Assembly: GCA_963991165.1 (NCBI GenBank) | Contig: CAXDOW010000044.1 | Coordinates: 1-15,180, forward strand | Source of the DNA: GCA-2862585 sp963991165 | GTDB taxonomy: Bacteria; Bacteroidota; Bacteroidia; Flavobacteriales; UBA7312 | DNA: 15,180 bases | Direction of reading: 5' to 3' | Shown here: positions 1 to 7,542 of the stretch, in pieces | Layout: every line of letters begins with the position of its first letter | Position numbering within the stretch: position 1 is the stretch's first letter | The notes under the pieces: model-generated | What the model was told of the DNA's origin: nothing | Databases searched by the model: none | What the model saw: only the letters and a program-made list of their open reading frames with translations | Translations under genes and position numbers: made by a program

Positions 1-24
1 GCTAAATACCTGGTTAATATTAAA

Positions 25-219
25 TTATAAACAAAGTTGTTGTTTAATGTTTTTCTCATCTGAACGATGAACCAATGTAGATTGAGTTAAGTTACGCTTT
101 TGCTTTGTTTCTTTTTTAGTCAAAATATGACTTTTAAAAGCGTGCTTTCTTTTAATTTTACCGGTGCCTGTAAGTTTGAACCTTTTTTTGGCACTTGATT
201 TGGTTTTCATTTTAGGCAT
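25..219 (-). CDS. rpmI: 50S ribosomal protein L35 (bL35)
   Basis: Small, highly basic 64-residue protein of the large ribosomal subunit. The start MPKMKTKSSAKKRFK and the following GTGKIKRKHAFKSHIL block are the recognisable signature of bL35, and the length matches the usual 64-66 residues. It starts at ATG (217-219) 15 nt after the infC stop and ends with TAA at 25-27. This is the standard thrS-infC-rpmI-rplT order, so rplT (L20) should begin just beyond the left edge; positions 1-24 are non-coding spacer. It is probably translated from the thrS-infC transcript. In other bacteria L20 represses this operon at the RNA level; nothing in the visible sequence shows whether that happens here. Confidence 0.97.
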   Translation of the reverse strand: MPKMKTKSSAKKRFKLTGTGKIKRKHAFKSHILTKKETKQKRNLTQSTLVHRSDEKNIKQQLCL

Positions 220-234
220 AATAAATGGATTAAA

Positions 235-789
235 TTATTTACTTTTCTTTTTGGGTGCAATAAACATTGTCATTCGTTTACCCTCTAGTTTTGGCATTTG
301 TTCAACTACACCGTAGTCTTCTAATGCTTGGGCGAATTTTAATAACAAAATTTCACCTTTATCTTTAAAAACGATACTTCTTCCTCTAAAAAAAACAAAT
401 GCCTTTACTTTAGACCCTTCTTCCAAAAATTTGAGGGCATGTTTAGTCTTGAAATTCAAGTCATGCTCTTCCGTGTTAGGTCCGAATCGAATTTCTTTTA
501 TGACTGTTTTGGTAGCATTTGCTTTTATTAACTTTTGTTTCTTCTTCTGATCGTATAAGAATTTTTTATAGTCAATAATCTTACAAACTGGTGGATTTGC
601 TTTTGGAGAAATTTCTACTAAATCTAGCTCTTTTTGCTCTGCTATTTTTAGTGCTTTGGACAAATTGAAAATTCCTGTCTCGATATTGTCTCCAACGAGT
701 CTAACTTCTGGAGCTGTAATAGATTTATTAATTCTATGTTCGCTTTCATTTTTAGACCTTTTGTAGTTATTTCTTCTTCTTATAGCGAT
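235..789 (-). CDS. infC: Translation initiation factor IF-3, predicted ATC start
   Basis: IF-3 binds the 30S subunit and checks start-codon/initiator-tRNA pairing. Family blocks are clear: N-terminal domain with EHRINKSITAPEVRLVGDN (residues 17-35), the linker region with DLVEISPKANPPVCKIIDYKKF, then the C-terminal domain ending APKKKSK. The first ATG/GTG/TTG-type start in frame is a TTG at 661-663, which would cut off 42 residues, including the conserved RINxxI...EVRLVG block. Extending upstream, the frame stays open to the thrS stop at 802-804 and contains only ATA, ATC and ATT as possible starts. ATC at 787-789 followed by GCT ATA AGA gives (M)AIRRRN, the N-terminus I recall for flavobacterial IF-3, and 184 residues in total. 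It lies 12 nt after the thrS stop, in the same frame. ATA at 796-798 is the alternative start. The product identity is certain; the exact start is inferred. Confidence 0.9.
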   Translation of the reverse strand: MAIRRRNNYKRSKNESEHRINKSITAPEVRLVGDNIETGIFNLSKALKIAEQKELDLVEISPKANPPVCKIIDYKKFLYDQKKKQKLIKANATKTVIKEIRFGPNTEEHDLNFKTKHALKFLEEGSKVKAFVFFRGRSIVFKDKGEILLLKFAQALEDYGVVEQMPKLEGKRMTMFIAPKKKSK

Positions 790-801
790 TTTTCTTATTG
801 T

Positions 802-2751
802 TTAATTTTGATCAAATTTTTCTAGTAAACTATCTATTTCTTTGTTTATCAAATCAACGAACATTTGTACTTCCATACTTCCCAAATCTTGACCACCATG
901 TTTTCTGACGGATACTTCATTATTACTTTCTTCCTTTTCTCCAACAATCAGCATGTAAGGTGTTTTGCTTATTTCAGCATCTCTAATCTTACGTCCTGCT
1001 TTTTCTGCTCTGTCGTCAATGTGGGCGCGAATATCGTAATTATTTAACATATTTAAAATATTTTCTGCGTATTCGTGATATTTTTCACTTATTGGCAAGA
1101 TAAGAACTTGATTTGGTGTGAGCCAAAGTGGGAAGTTACCAGCACAATGTTCAATCAAAACAGAGATAAATCGTTCCATTGAACCAAATGGAGCACGATG
1201 TATCATGATAGGTCTATGGGATTTGTTATCGGATCCAATGTATTCTAGTTCAAATCGTTCCGGTAGGTTATAATCAATTTGGATAGTGCCTAATTGCCAA
1301 TGCCTTCCTAGGGCATCTTTTACCATAAAATCTAACTTTGGTCCATAAAAAGCAGCTTCTCCATATTCAATGGATGTCTCAATACCTTTTTTTCGACATG
1401 CTTCAATAATAGCACTTTCAGCTTTTTCCCAATTTTCTTTTGACCCAATGTATTTGTCGTGATTTTCTAAATCTCGTAAGGAAATTTGAGCAGTAAATTG
1501 ATCAAATTTTAATGTTTTAAAAATGTAAAGTACTAGGTCGATAACTTTAATAAATTCGGTTTTTAATTGTTCCTGAGTACAGAAAATATGGGCATCGTCT
1601 TGTGTAAACCCTCTTACTCTTGAAAGTCCATGTAGTTCGCCAGACTGTTCGTAGCGATATACTGTGCCAAATTCTGCCATACGGAGTGGTAAATCTTTAT
1701 ACGATCTTGGTTTTGTTTTATAAATTTCGCAATGGTGCGGACAATTCATAGGTTTTAATAAAAATTCTTCTCCCTCAGCAGGGGTGTGAATAGGTTGAAA
1801 AGAATCGGCGCCATATTTTGCATAGTGACCAGAACAAACATATAGTTCTTTACTACCAATATGAGGGGTGATGACTTGTTCGTATCCCGCTAATTTTTGT
1901 GCTTTTTTTAGAAAATTTTCCAATCGCTCTCTTAGGGCTGCTCCTTTTGGTAGCCAAAGGGGGAGGCCTTGACCCACTTTTTGAGAAAAAGCAAACAGTT
2001 CGAGTTCTTTTCCTAATTTTCTATGATCTCTTTTTTTAGCTTCTTCTATTAGTTCAAGATATTCTGTAAGTTCTTTTTTCTTAGGGAAGCTAATACCATA
2101 AATTCTGGTCAACTGTTTATTATTTTCATCTCCTTTCCAGTAGGCACCAGCAATGTTCAATAGCTTAACTGATTTGATAAATGAGGTGTTGGGAATATGG
2201 GGTCCTTTGCATAAATCGGTAAATTGACCTTGGGTGTAAAAGGTAATGTTTCCGTCTTCCAATCCGTCTATGAGTTCTAGTTTAAATTCATCGCCTTTTT
2301 GCTGGAAATAGGTAGTGGCTTCTTGCTTTGAAATGGCTTGTCTTTTAAACTCATTTTTTTGTCGAGCAAGCTCTAGCATTTTAGCTTCTATTTTAACAAA
2401 ATCATCCGAAGAGATTGTGTAGTCTCCAAAATCGACGTCATAATAGAACCCATTTTCAATAGCGGGTCCTATTCCCAGTTTTATTCCAGGATATATAGAT
2501 TCTAATGCTTCGGCCATTAGGTGGGCAGATGAGTGCCACATGGTTTGTTTACCCAAAGTATCGTTCCATGTCAATAATGTTAATTGACAATCGTGTTCAA
2601 GGGGTCTGTTAGCATCACGTATGTCGTCATCGACAAGGCAGGCAAGTACATTTCGTGCTAATCCTTCACTAATTTCTCTAGCAATGTGCATAGCACTTGT
2701 GCCTTTGTTGACACTTTTTATTGTTCCATCTGGAAGTGTGACTTTTATCAT
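802..2751 (-). CDS. thrS: Threonyl-tRNA synthetase
   Basis: Charges tRNA-Thr in the cytoplasm. The 649-residue product has the full bacterial domain order: TGS domain (about 1-62, starting MIKVTLPDG), editing domain with H73xxxH77 and the C181/H185 pair (LCKGPHIP), class II catalytic core with the zinc ligands C337 (MNCPHH), H388 and H518, and the C-terminal anticodon-binding domain (about 540-649). These positions sit close to the E. coli numbering, so both the synthetic and editing sites look intact. I chose ATG at 2749-2751; a TTG directly before it would add one residue and is less likely. It is the first gene of the thrS-infC-rpmI run, with a promoter-like sequence in the 86 nt leader. 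The TAA at 802-804 is in frame with infC, 12 nt before its predicted start. Confidence 0.98.
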   Translation of the reverse strand: MIKVTLPDGTIKSVNKGTSAMHIAREISEGLARNVLACLVDDDIRDANRPLEHDCQLTLLTWNDTLGKQTMWHSSAHLMAEALESIYPGIKLGIGPAIENGFYYDVDFGDYTISSDDFVKIEAKMLELARQKNEFKRQAISKQEATTYFQQKGDEFKLELIDGLEDGNITFYTQGQFTDLCKGPHIPNTSFIKSVKLLNIAGAYWKGDENNKQLTRIYGISFPKKKELTEYLELIEEAKKRDHRKLGKELELFAFSQKVGQGLPLWLPKGAALRERLENFLKKAQKLAGYEQVITPHIGSKELYVCSGHYAKYGADSFQPIHTPAEGEEFLLKPMNCPHHCEIYKTKPRSYKDLPLRMAEFGTVYRYEQSGELHGLSRVRGFTQDDAHIFCTQEQLKTEFIKVIDLVLYIFKTLKFDQFTAQISLRDLENHDKYIGSKENWEKAESAIIEACRKKGIETSIEYGEAAFYGPKLDFMVKDALGRHWQLGTIQIDYNLPERFELEYIGSDNKSHRPIMIHRAPFGSMERFISVLIEHCAGNFPLWLTPNQVLILPISEKYHEYAENILNMLNNYDIRAHIDDRAEKAGRKIRDAEISKTPYMLIVGEKEESNNEVSVRKHGGQDLGSMEVQMFVDLINKEIDSLLEKFDQN

Positions 2752-2788
2752 CAAACTATTTTTTACCTAAGGGTTTACCATAAGCTTA

Positions 2789-2818
2789 CAAATATAATTA
2801 TTTGACCTTTACCACTAA
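2789..2818 (-). promoter_or_regulatory. Predicted promoter of thrS-infC-rpmI operon
   Basis: On the minus strand a perfect TAnnTTTG element (TATATTTG, 2789-2796) is preceded, 19 nt upstream, by TTA (2816-2818), one base off the Bacteroidota -33 TTG. Transcription would start near 2782, leaving a leader of about 30 nt before the thrS ATG. The 19 nt spacing is the same as in the predicted DUF3276 promoter in this window. It lies in the only gap of any size between the acyl-CoA carboxylase and thrS genes. Inferred from motif matching only. Confidence 0.55.
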
Positions 2819-2837
2819 CACTAGAAACGACTGTGCC

Positions 2838-4466
2838 TTAAACTTGAATGACACCTGGATTGTAAACAGTAGTGATGGGTGCATTATTAGCTGCTTCTAT
2901 CCCCATGGAGATAATTTTTCTAGTTTCATTAGGTGAGACGATGGCATCGACCCAAAGACGTGCTGCGGCATAGTATGGAGAAGTTTGTTCTTCATACTTT
3001 TGGGTAATTGTTTTAAGAAGTTTTTCTTCCTGATTTTTGGTAATTGATTTGCCTTGTCGTTTTAGAGAAGATTTTTCTATTTGTAGAAGTACTTTGGCGG
3101 CTTGTTCTCCTCCCATTACGGCAATTTTGGCAGATGGCCAAGCTACAATTAATCGTGGGTCATAGGCCTTTCCACACATGGCGTAGTTACCAGCTCCGTA
3201 TGAATTACCCATTATAATGGTGAATTTTGGGACGACAGAGTTACTCATGGCGTTGACGAGTTTGGCACCATCTTTTATGATGCCTCCGTGTTCTGATCTT
3301 GAACCAACCATAAATCCAGTGACGTCTTGTAAAAAGACTAACGGTATTTTTTTCTGATTACAATTTGCAATAAAACGCGTTGCTTTGTCGGCCGAATCGG
3401 AGTAAATAACCCCTCCAAATTGCATTTCTCCCTTTTTATTTTTCACCAATTTTCTTTGATTGGCGATGACTCCTACGGCCCAGCCGTCGATTCGTGCGTA
3501 ACCACAAATAATGGTCGAGCCATATCCTTTTTTATATTCCTTGAAGTCGGATTGATCGACTAGACGTTTAATTATCTCAAGTGTGTCATATGATTTTTCT
3601 CTGCCTTCGGGTAAAATTTTGAGGATTTCGTCGGTTGGATGTTTGGGTAAGCTACTTTTTTCTCTATTAAAGCCCGCCGTTTCAAAATCGCCAATTTTTC
3701 CCATTATTGTTTGAATGGTTGTGAGGCAATCTTCATCGCTATCGGATTGATAATCGGTCACCCCAGAAAGTTGACAATGGGTTTCTGCTCCGCCCAGTGT
3801 TTCATTATCAATATCTTCCCCAATAGCGGCTTTTACTAGATAGCTTCCTGCCAAGAAAATAGTACCTGTTTTATTGACAATAAGTGCTTCGTCGCTCATA
3901 ATGGGTAAGTATGCCCCACCGGCTACGCAAGAGCCCATAACGGCTGAAATTTGTGTGATGCCCATGGATGACATTTTAGCATTATTTCTAAAAATCCGCC
4001 CAAAATGCTCTTTGTCAGGAAAAATTTCGTCTTGAAGAGGAAGGAAAACACCAGCACTATCAACAAGATAAATGATTGGTAGTTTATTTTCCATAGCTAT
4101 TTCTTGTGCTCTTAAATTCTTTTTGGCTGTTATGGGAAACCACGCTCCAGCTTTAACGGTGGCATCATTGGCAACAATGACACACATTTTTTTGCTGACA
4201 TATCCAATTACAACAACGACACCTGCACTGGGGCATCCACCATGTTCTTCATACATGTTATCGCCTGCAAAAGCACCGACTTCAAACATGTCAGTGTTTT
4301 CATCAATCAGGAATTCTATGCGTTGTCTGGCCGTCAGTTTTCCTTTTTGATTATGCTTCTCTATTTTTTGTTTGCCTCCACCGAGCTTTATCTTATCCAA
4401 TTTCCGATTCATTTCAGAAATTAGTAGTTTCATTTTATCTTCGTTTTTGTTTGATTCTAAATCCAT
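2838..4466 (-). CDS. Acyl-CoA carboxylase, carboxyltransferase beta subunit (methylcrotonyl-CoA carboxylase-like)
   Basis: Transfers carboxyl from a biotin carrier to an acyl-CoA. The 542-residue length and tandem crotonase folds fit the family. The N-terminal half carries GGAY (183-186) and the LGGAETHCQLSGVTD block (224-238); the C-terminal half carries QDVTGFMVG (380-388), YGAGNYAMCG (423-432) and MGGEQAAKVL (451-460). The C-terminal blocks and SPYYAAARLW resemble methylcrotonyl-CoA carboxylase beta more than propionyl-CoA carboxylase beta, which would place it in leucine breakdown, but substrate cannot be fixed from motifs. No biotin carboxylase/carrier subunit is present in the window, so the partner is encoded elsewhere. 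Start ATG (4464-4466) lies 6 nt after the wbqC stop; this is the last gene of the parA-led run. An internal ATG at residue 12 is a possible alternative start. Confidence 0.92.
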   Translation of the reverse strand: MDLESNKNEDKMKLLISEMNRKLDKIKLGGGKQKIEKHNQKGKLTARQRIEFLIDENTDMFEVGAFAGDNMYEEHGGCPSAGVVVVIGYVSKKMCVIVANDATVKAGAWFPITAKKNLRAQEIAMENKLPIIYLVDSAGVFLPLQDEIFPDKEHFGRIFRNNAKMSSMGITQISAVMGSCVAGGAYLPIMSDEALIVNKTGTIFLAGSYLVKAAIGEDIDNETLGGAETHCQLSGVTDYQSDSDEDCLTTIQTIMGKIGDFETAGFNREKSSLPKHPTDEILKILPEGREKSYDTLEIIKRLVDQSDFKEYKKGYGSTIICGYARIDGWAVGVIANQRKLVKNKKGEMQFGGVIYSDSADKATRFIANCNQKKIPLVFLQDVTGFMVGSRSEHGGIIKDGAKLVNAMSNSVVPKFTIIMGNSYGAGNYAMCGKAYDPRLIVAWPSAKIAVMGGEQAAKVLLQIEKSSLKRQGKSITKNQEEKLLKTITQKYEEQTSPYYAAARLWVDAIVSPNETRKIISMGIEAANNAPITTVYNPGVIQV

Positions 4467-4472
4467 TCTTTC

Positions 4473-5087
4473 TTATAGGTTAATTTGTAATTTATCAAGA
4501 TGCGATTTTGTATTTCTTCCTTCATTTAAGAATAAATCTAAGATACTAAGTTTAGGTAAAAATCCATATTTGTTGTCGAACACTTGAAAATAAGGTGGTG
4601 TTACTGCGTGTTCAAAGGTATAATTTCTTAGGTCAACATAATCATCTCCGTTTTCGTATTTTTTTGTCAGCTTTGGGAATGAAGGTAATCCAATTTTTGA
4701 GTATAAGAAGTGATTGATCTCTAGGTTTAAGTCAAGTAGGAAATGGTGTTTTGAATGGATTATTTTATGCAACTCTGATTCGTAAAATTCAAAATAAGGA
4801 GATGATCTGTAGGCACTTGTGATACTTTGCCAATGTTCTTTTTGCCAGTTCCAGTCATATGAAATGGTGATATCTTTAAAGAGAGTTTTAGAGCTATTTT
4901 TTCTTTTTTTGGGTACTGTGAGTGTGAGAATCCCGTTAGCTCCAAAAATTTTACATCGATTGCGTAAACTTTGTTTGATGAAATAATCGTTTACTTCTAT
5001 GTCGCATTCAAATTGATTGAGATAGGCGAAGTATTCGATGGGTCCAAAATAGGCACAAGGCAAGAGGTATGTGTTAGTGGACTGCAT
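4473..5087 (-). CDS. WbqC-like family protein
   Basis: A 204-residue soluble protein of the WbqC-like family. Recognition rests on the N-terminal LLPCAYFGPIEYFA block, the acidic/aromatic stretch that follows (NQFECDIEVNDYFIKQSLRNRC), the ITISYDWNWQKEHWQSI block around residues 73-89, and the C-terminal PYFQVF...PKLSILDLFLNEG. No signal peptide or membrane segment is visible. The family is named after a gene of O-antigen clusters, but its biochemical role is not established and no sugar-synthesis genes surround it here. In Bacteroidota it typically follows lepB, as it does here. Its ATG (5085-5087) overlaps the lepB reading frame by 14 nt, which suggests translational coupling, and acyl-CoA carboxylase follows 6 nt after its stop. 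Confidence 0.82.
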   Translation of the reverse strand: MQSTNTYLLPCAYFGPIEYFAYLNQFECDIEVNDYFIKQSLRNRCKIFGANGILTLTVPKKRKNSSKTLFKDITISYDWNWQKEHWQSITSAYRSSPYFEFYESELHKIIHSKHHFLLDLNLEINHFLYSKIGLPSFPKLTKKYENGDDYVDLRNYTFEHAVTPPYFQVFDNKYGFLPKLSILDLFLNEGRNTKSHLDKLQINL

Positions 5088-6351
5088 TAAATAATCTCTT
5101 CCATCTAATTTTGTTGATACCGCTTTTGTTTTTATCCCAACTCATCCATATAAAAAGTGCTTTTCCTACTACATGATCTTCAGGAACAAACCCCCAATAT
5201 CGAGAGTCTAGAGAATTGTGTCGGTTATCACCCATCATCCAGTAATAGTTCATGTTGAATGTGTAAGAAGTAGCTAGTTCATCGTTGATGTAGATATTTT
5301 CTCCAATGATTTCCAACTTATTTTTTTCATAGGTTTCAATGATTCTTCGATACATGGAAATGTTGTCTGAATTGATTTCTACTGACGTCCCTTTTTTAGG
5401 TATTTTTACAGGACCCAAATGGTCTAAATTCCAATTGAATTGGTCGTTGGGAAAAATGAGTTCAGGTGAATTTATTTTGACTCCTTTCTCTGCGACTATT
5501 TTTTCTACTTTTTTAACATAAGTAAATCGCTTTATGGCTTCTAGACTTTTTTGGTTAAGCATCAATTCATAATCTCCATTTTTTGACAGGATTTGGCCTT
5601 CGTAGATATTATATTTTTTGAGGGTTCTTTCGCTAAAAAGAGTGCCATCGGTTTTGACATAATATCTAAATTGATTTCTCATTTTTTTGGTGATTTTCTG
5701 TGGCTCGCCATTGACATATAAATCGGCATTTTTTATCTCAATGATATCGCCTGGAATACCAACACATCTTTTAATGTAGTTTTCTTTCTTGTCAACTGGT
5801 CTTTCGGGATGAAGGGCATCATCGGCCGGATAGTTGAATACGACACAGTCGTTTCTTTGTACTTCGCCAAATCCTTTCATTCTATGATAATCCAATTGTA
5901 TCCATTTTAGATAGGCGGGTGTATTTTTTGTTAAAGGAAGAGTGTGATGAACCAAAGGAAAGGAGAGAGGGGTCATTGGTACTCTAGGGCCATAGCTAAC
6001 TTTACTGACAAACAAAAAATCTCCAATAAGGAGTGATTTTTCCATAGAAGATGTTGGAATGGTGTAAGCTTCTATCAAAAAAGTTCTTAAGATAGTGGCC
6101 GCAATGACGGCAAACAAAATAGCATTAAACCAGCTTTTAAGTTCATTTTTGGATTTCTTTTTCTTCTTTTCTTTTTTCTTCCAAAATTGCCAGTTTATGG
6201 TTTTCCAAAATAGGATATCGCCAACTATCAGAGGAAGGAAATATAACCATTCTCCATCAATCAAATAGACCAAGAAAGACCACACTATGGTGAATATAAG
6301 GAACATGACTACTTTGTACGATTTTCCTAAAAGTTGCTTCAATTTATTCAT
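5074..6351 (-). CDS. lepB: Signal peptidase I, long Bacteroidota form
   Basis: Membrane serine protease that removes signal peptides from exported proteins. Two hydrophobic segments (about 15-31 and 35-49) and a third at about 76-92 are separated by a lysine-rich loop (58-70). The catalytic serine is S102 in IPTSSMEKSLLIGDF, the general-base lysine is K194 in YIKRCVGIPGD, and the C-terminal conserved box is GDNRHNSLDSRYWG (374-387). At 425 residues it exceeds the 324 of E. coli LepB; the extra length lies mostly between the lysine region and the last box (about 220-365), as in other Bacteroidota. All catalytic residues are present, so it should be active. Its ATG overlaps the dapB TGA by 4 nt (ATGA, 6348-6351) and its 3' end overlaps wbqC by 14 nt. 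Confidence 0.96.
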   Translation of the reverse strand: MNKLKQLLGKSYKVVMFLIFTIVWSFLVYLIDGEWLYFLPLIVGDILFWKTINWQFWKKKEKKKKKSKNELKSWFNAILFAVIAATILRTFLIEAYTIPTSSMEKSLLIGDFLFVSKVSYGPRVPMTPLSFPLVHHTLPLTKNTPAYLKWIQLDYHRMKGFGEVQRNDCVVFNYPADDALHPERPVDKKENYIKRCVGIPGDIIEIKNADLYVNGEPQKITKKMRNQFRYYVKTDGTLFSERTLKKYNIYEGQILSKNGDYELMLNQKSLEAIKRFTYVKKVEKIVAEKGVKINSPELIFPNDQFNWNLDHLGPVKIPKKGTSVEINSDNISMYRRIIETYEKNKLEIIGENIYINDELATSYTFNMNYYWMMGDNRHNSLDSRYWGFVPEDHVVGKALFIWMSWDKNKSGINKIRWKRLFNAVH

Positions 6352-7019
6352 GATTTGGTATTAAAATTAAGAATGTCTTTCATAGTAAATATTCCTTGTT
6401 TGCCAACAATCCACTCTGCAGCCAACAATGCTCCTTGTGCGAAGCCCATTCTGTTGTGAGCTTCATGTTGAATTGATATGGTATCAATTTCGGACGAATA
6501 GTTAACGCAATGTGTACCAATTATATTGTCGATTCTATGACTTTTGATTGGAACCTGTTTATCGAAATGAGATTGTAGGGTTATGGCTGTTCCGCTGGGT
6601 TTATCTAGTTTTTCTGTATGATGAATTTCTTCAATTTGGGGTAGGTAATCAGATTGATGTTTCATTATTTGGCTCAGGTAACGATTGAGTTCAAAAAAGA
6701 TATTTACACCAATACTGAAATTAGTGGTGTGTATAAAGGCCGTGTTGTTAGACAATACTATGTCATGTACTTTATGTAGCTTTTCTGTCCATCCTGTAGT
6801 ACCACTAACCACTGGCGTACTGCCTTGTAATGCAGTAGTTATGTTTTTATAGGCAGAATTTGGTGTGCTAAAATCGATAGCTACATCTATGTTGCTGAAA
6901 TTGATGGCTAATATTTCTGAAGGAGTATCAGCAGTAGCAGCAATATGGTGACCTTTTTGTAAGGCCAATTGATTGATTAACTGACCCATTTTTCCAAAAC
7001 CGAGCAGGGCTATATTCAT
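6348..7019 (-). CDS. dapB: 4-hydroxy-tetrahydrodipicolinate reductase
   Basis: Second enzyme of the diaminopimelate/lysine branch: NAD(P)H-dependent reduction of the DapA product, feeding lysine and, where DAP is used, peptidoglycan. The N-terminal Rossmann motif is GFGKMG (7-12), followed by VAIDFSTP (46-53) and the VSGTTGW loop (71-77). The catalytic and substrate block EIHHTEKLDKPSGTA (131-145) contains H133 and K137, equivalent to the E. coli H159/K163 pair. At 223 residues it is shorter than E. coli DapB (273) but close to the compact Bacteroidota form, and no key motif is missing. It starts at ATG (7017-7019), 10 nt after the DUF5683 stop, and ends in an ATGA overlap with lepB. No other lysine genes are nearby. 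Confidence 0.95.
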   Translation of the reverse strand: MNIALLGFGKMGQLINQLALQKGHHIAATADTPSEILAINFSNIDVAIDFSTPNSAYKNITTALQGSTPVVSGTTGWTEKLHKVHDIVLSNNTAFIHTTNFSIGVNIFFELNRYLSQIMKHQSDYLPQIEEIHHTEKLDKPSGTAITLQSHFDKQVPIKSHRIDNIIGTHCVNYSSEIDTISIQHEAHNRMGFAQGALLAAEWIVGKQGIFTMKDILNFNTKS

Positions 7020-7029
7020 ATCTCCAAAG

Positions 7030-7542
7030 TTAAAAATTCATATTTAAAATTAGAAATGTACTATTGCCATTTGAATCCATAGAAAACGTTGGTTGCCAAT
7101 TTAAGCTTAAATCGTCGCTAATATCATATTCGAATAAATGTGCATCAACACTAGCATCGACAATATTCAATAGATAAATAGCTCCTGTAATAATGTATGA
7201 AATGTCGGTATTACGCTCATAATAATCCATGATGGTAATTAATTGGCTTGGGTTGTAGATGTCATAGTAGGCGTCAATTCCCCCATTGGAACGAACCAGA
7301 TATGCATCTTTGTAGGTATTGAATTTGGATTTATTGTCGGCTATAAAGTAAATTCCAGTAGCTAGAGACGCATAGATAATTGGAACTTTCCAATATTTTT
7401 TATTGTAAACTTGGCCAGCACCAGGGATAATTGCGGATAAAATAGATGCCTTGTGTGGAGAATGTGCCCTTGTCGTGTCGCTATGTTGTGAAAAACTGTG
7501 TAACGACATTAATATTAAAAGATGAATGAGAAGTACTTTCAA
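7030..7542 (-). CDS. DUF5683 family membrane-associated protein
   Basis: A 170-residue protein of unknown function. An N-terminal signal peptide-like stretch (MKVLLIHLLILMSLHSFSQ) is followed by the diagnostic block SPHKASILSAIIPGAGQVYNKKYWKVP (about 28-54), a hydrophobic segment (55-68) and another near 114-130, ending in a short beta-like tail with terminal phenylalanine (NMNF). The GAGQVYN region is the recognisable DUF5683 signature. The frame is open only after the parB stop: TAA at 7543-7545 is followed immediately by a TTG at 7540-7542. Using that TTG keeps the signal peptide; the first ATG (residue 12) would remove most of it. I therefore favour the TTG start and translational coupling to parB. 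Its position between parB and dapB appears typical for the phylum. Envelope localisation is inferred. Confidence 0.8.
   Translation of the reverse strand: MKVLLIHLLILMSLHSFSQHSDTTRAHSPHKASILSAIIPGAGQVYNKKYWKVPIIYASLATGIYFIADNKSKFNTYKDAYLVRSNGGIDAYYDIYNPSQLITIMDYYERNTDISYIITGAIYLLNIVDASVDAHLFEYDISDDLSLNWQPTFSMDSNGNSTFLILNMNF

Noticed and set aside
2749..2754. TTG start one codon before thrS ATG
   Set aside because: MIKVTLPDG from the ATG is the normal ThrRS N-terminus; the same reasoning applies to upstream TTG codons at DUF3276 (10189-10191) and the dehydrogenase (12117-12119).
2781..2792. Short palindrome around AAGCTT in the thrS leader
   Set aside because: Only a few base pairs, no loop and no U-run; chance level in AT-rich DNA.
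4072..4587. Overlapping plus-strand frames opposite the carboxyltransferase and WbqC genes
   Set aside because: All are antisense to conserved protein-coding sequence and show no start context or domain of their own.
6120..6190. Poly-pyrimidine low-complexity stretch in lepB
   Set aside because: It encodes the lysine-rich cytoplasmic loop of LepB and needs no further explanation.
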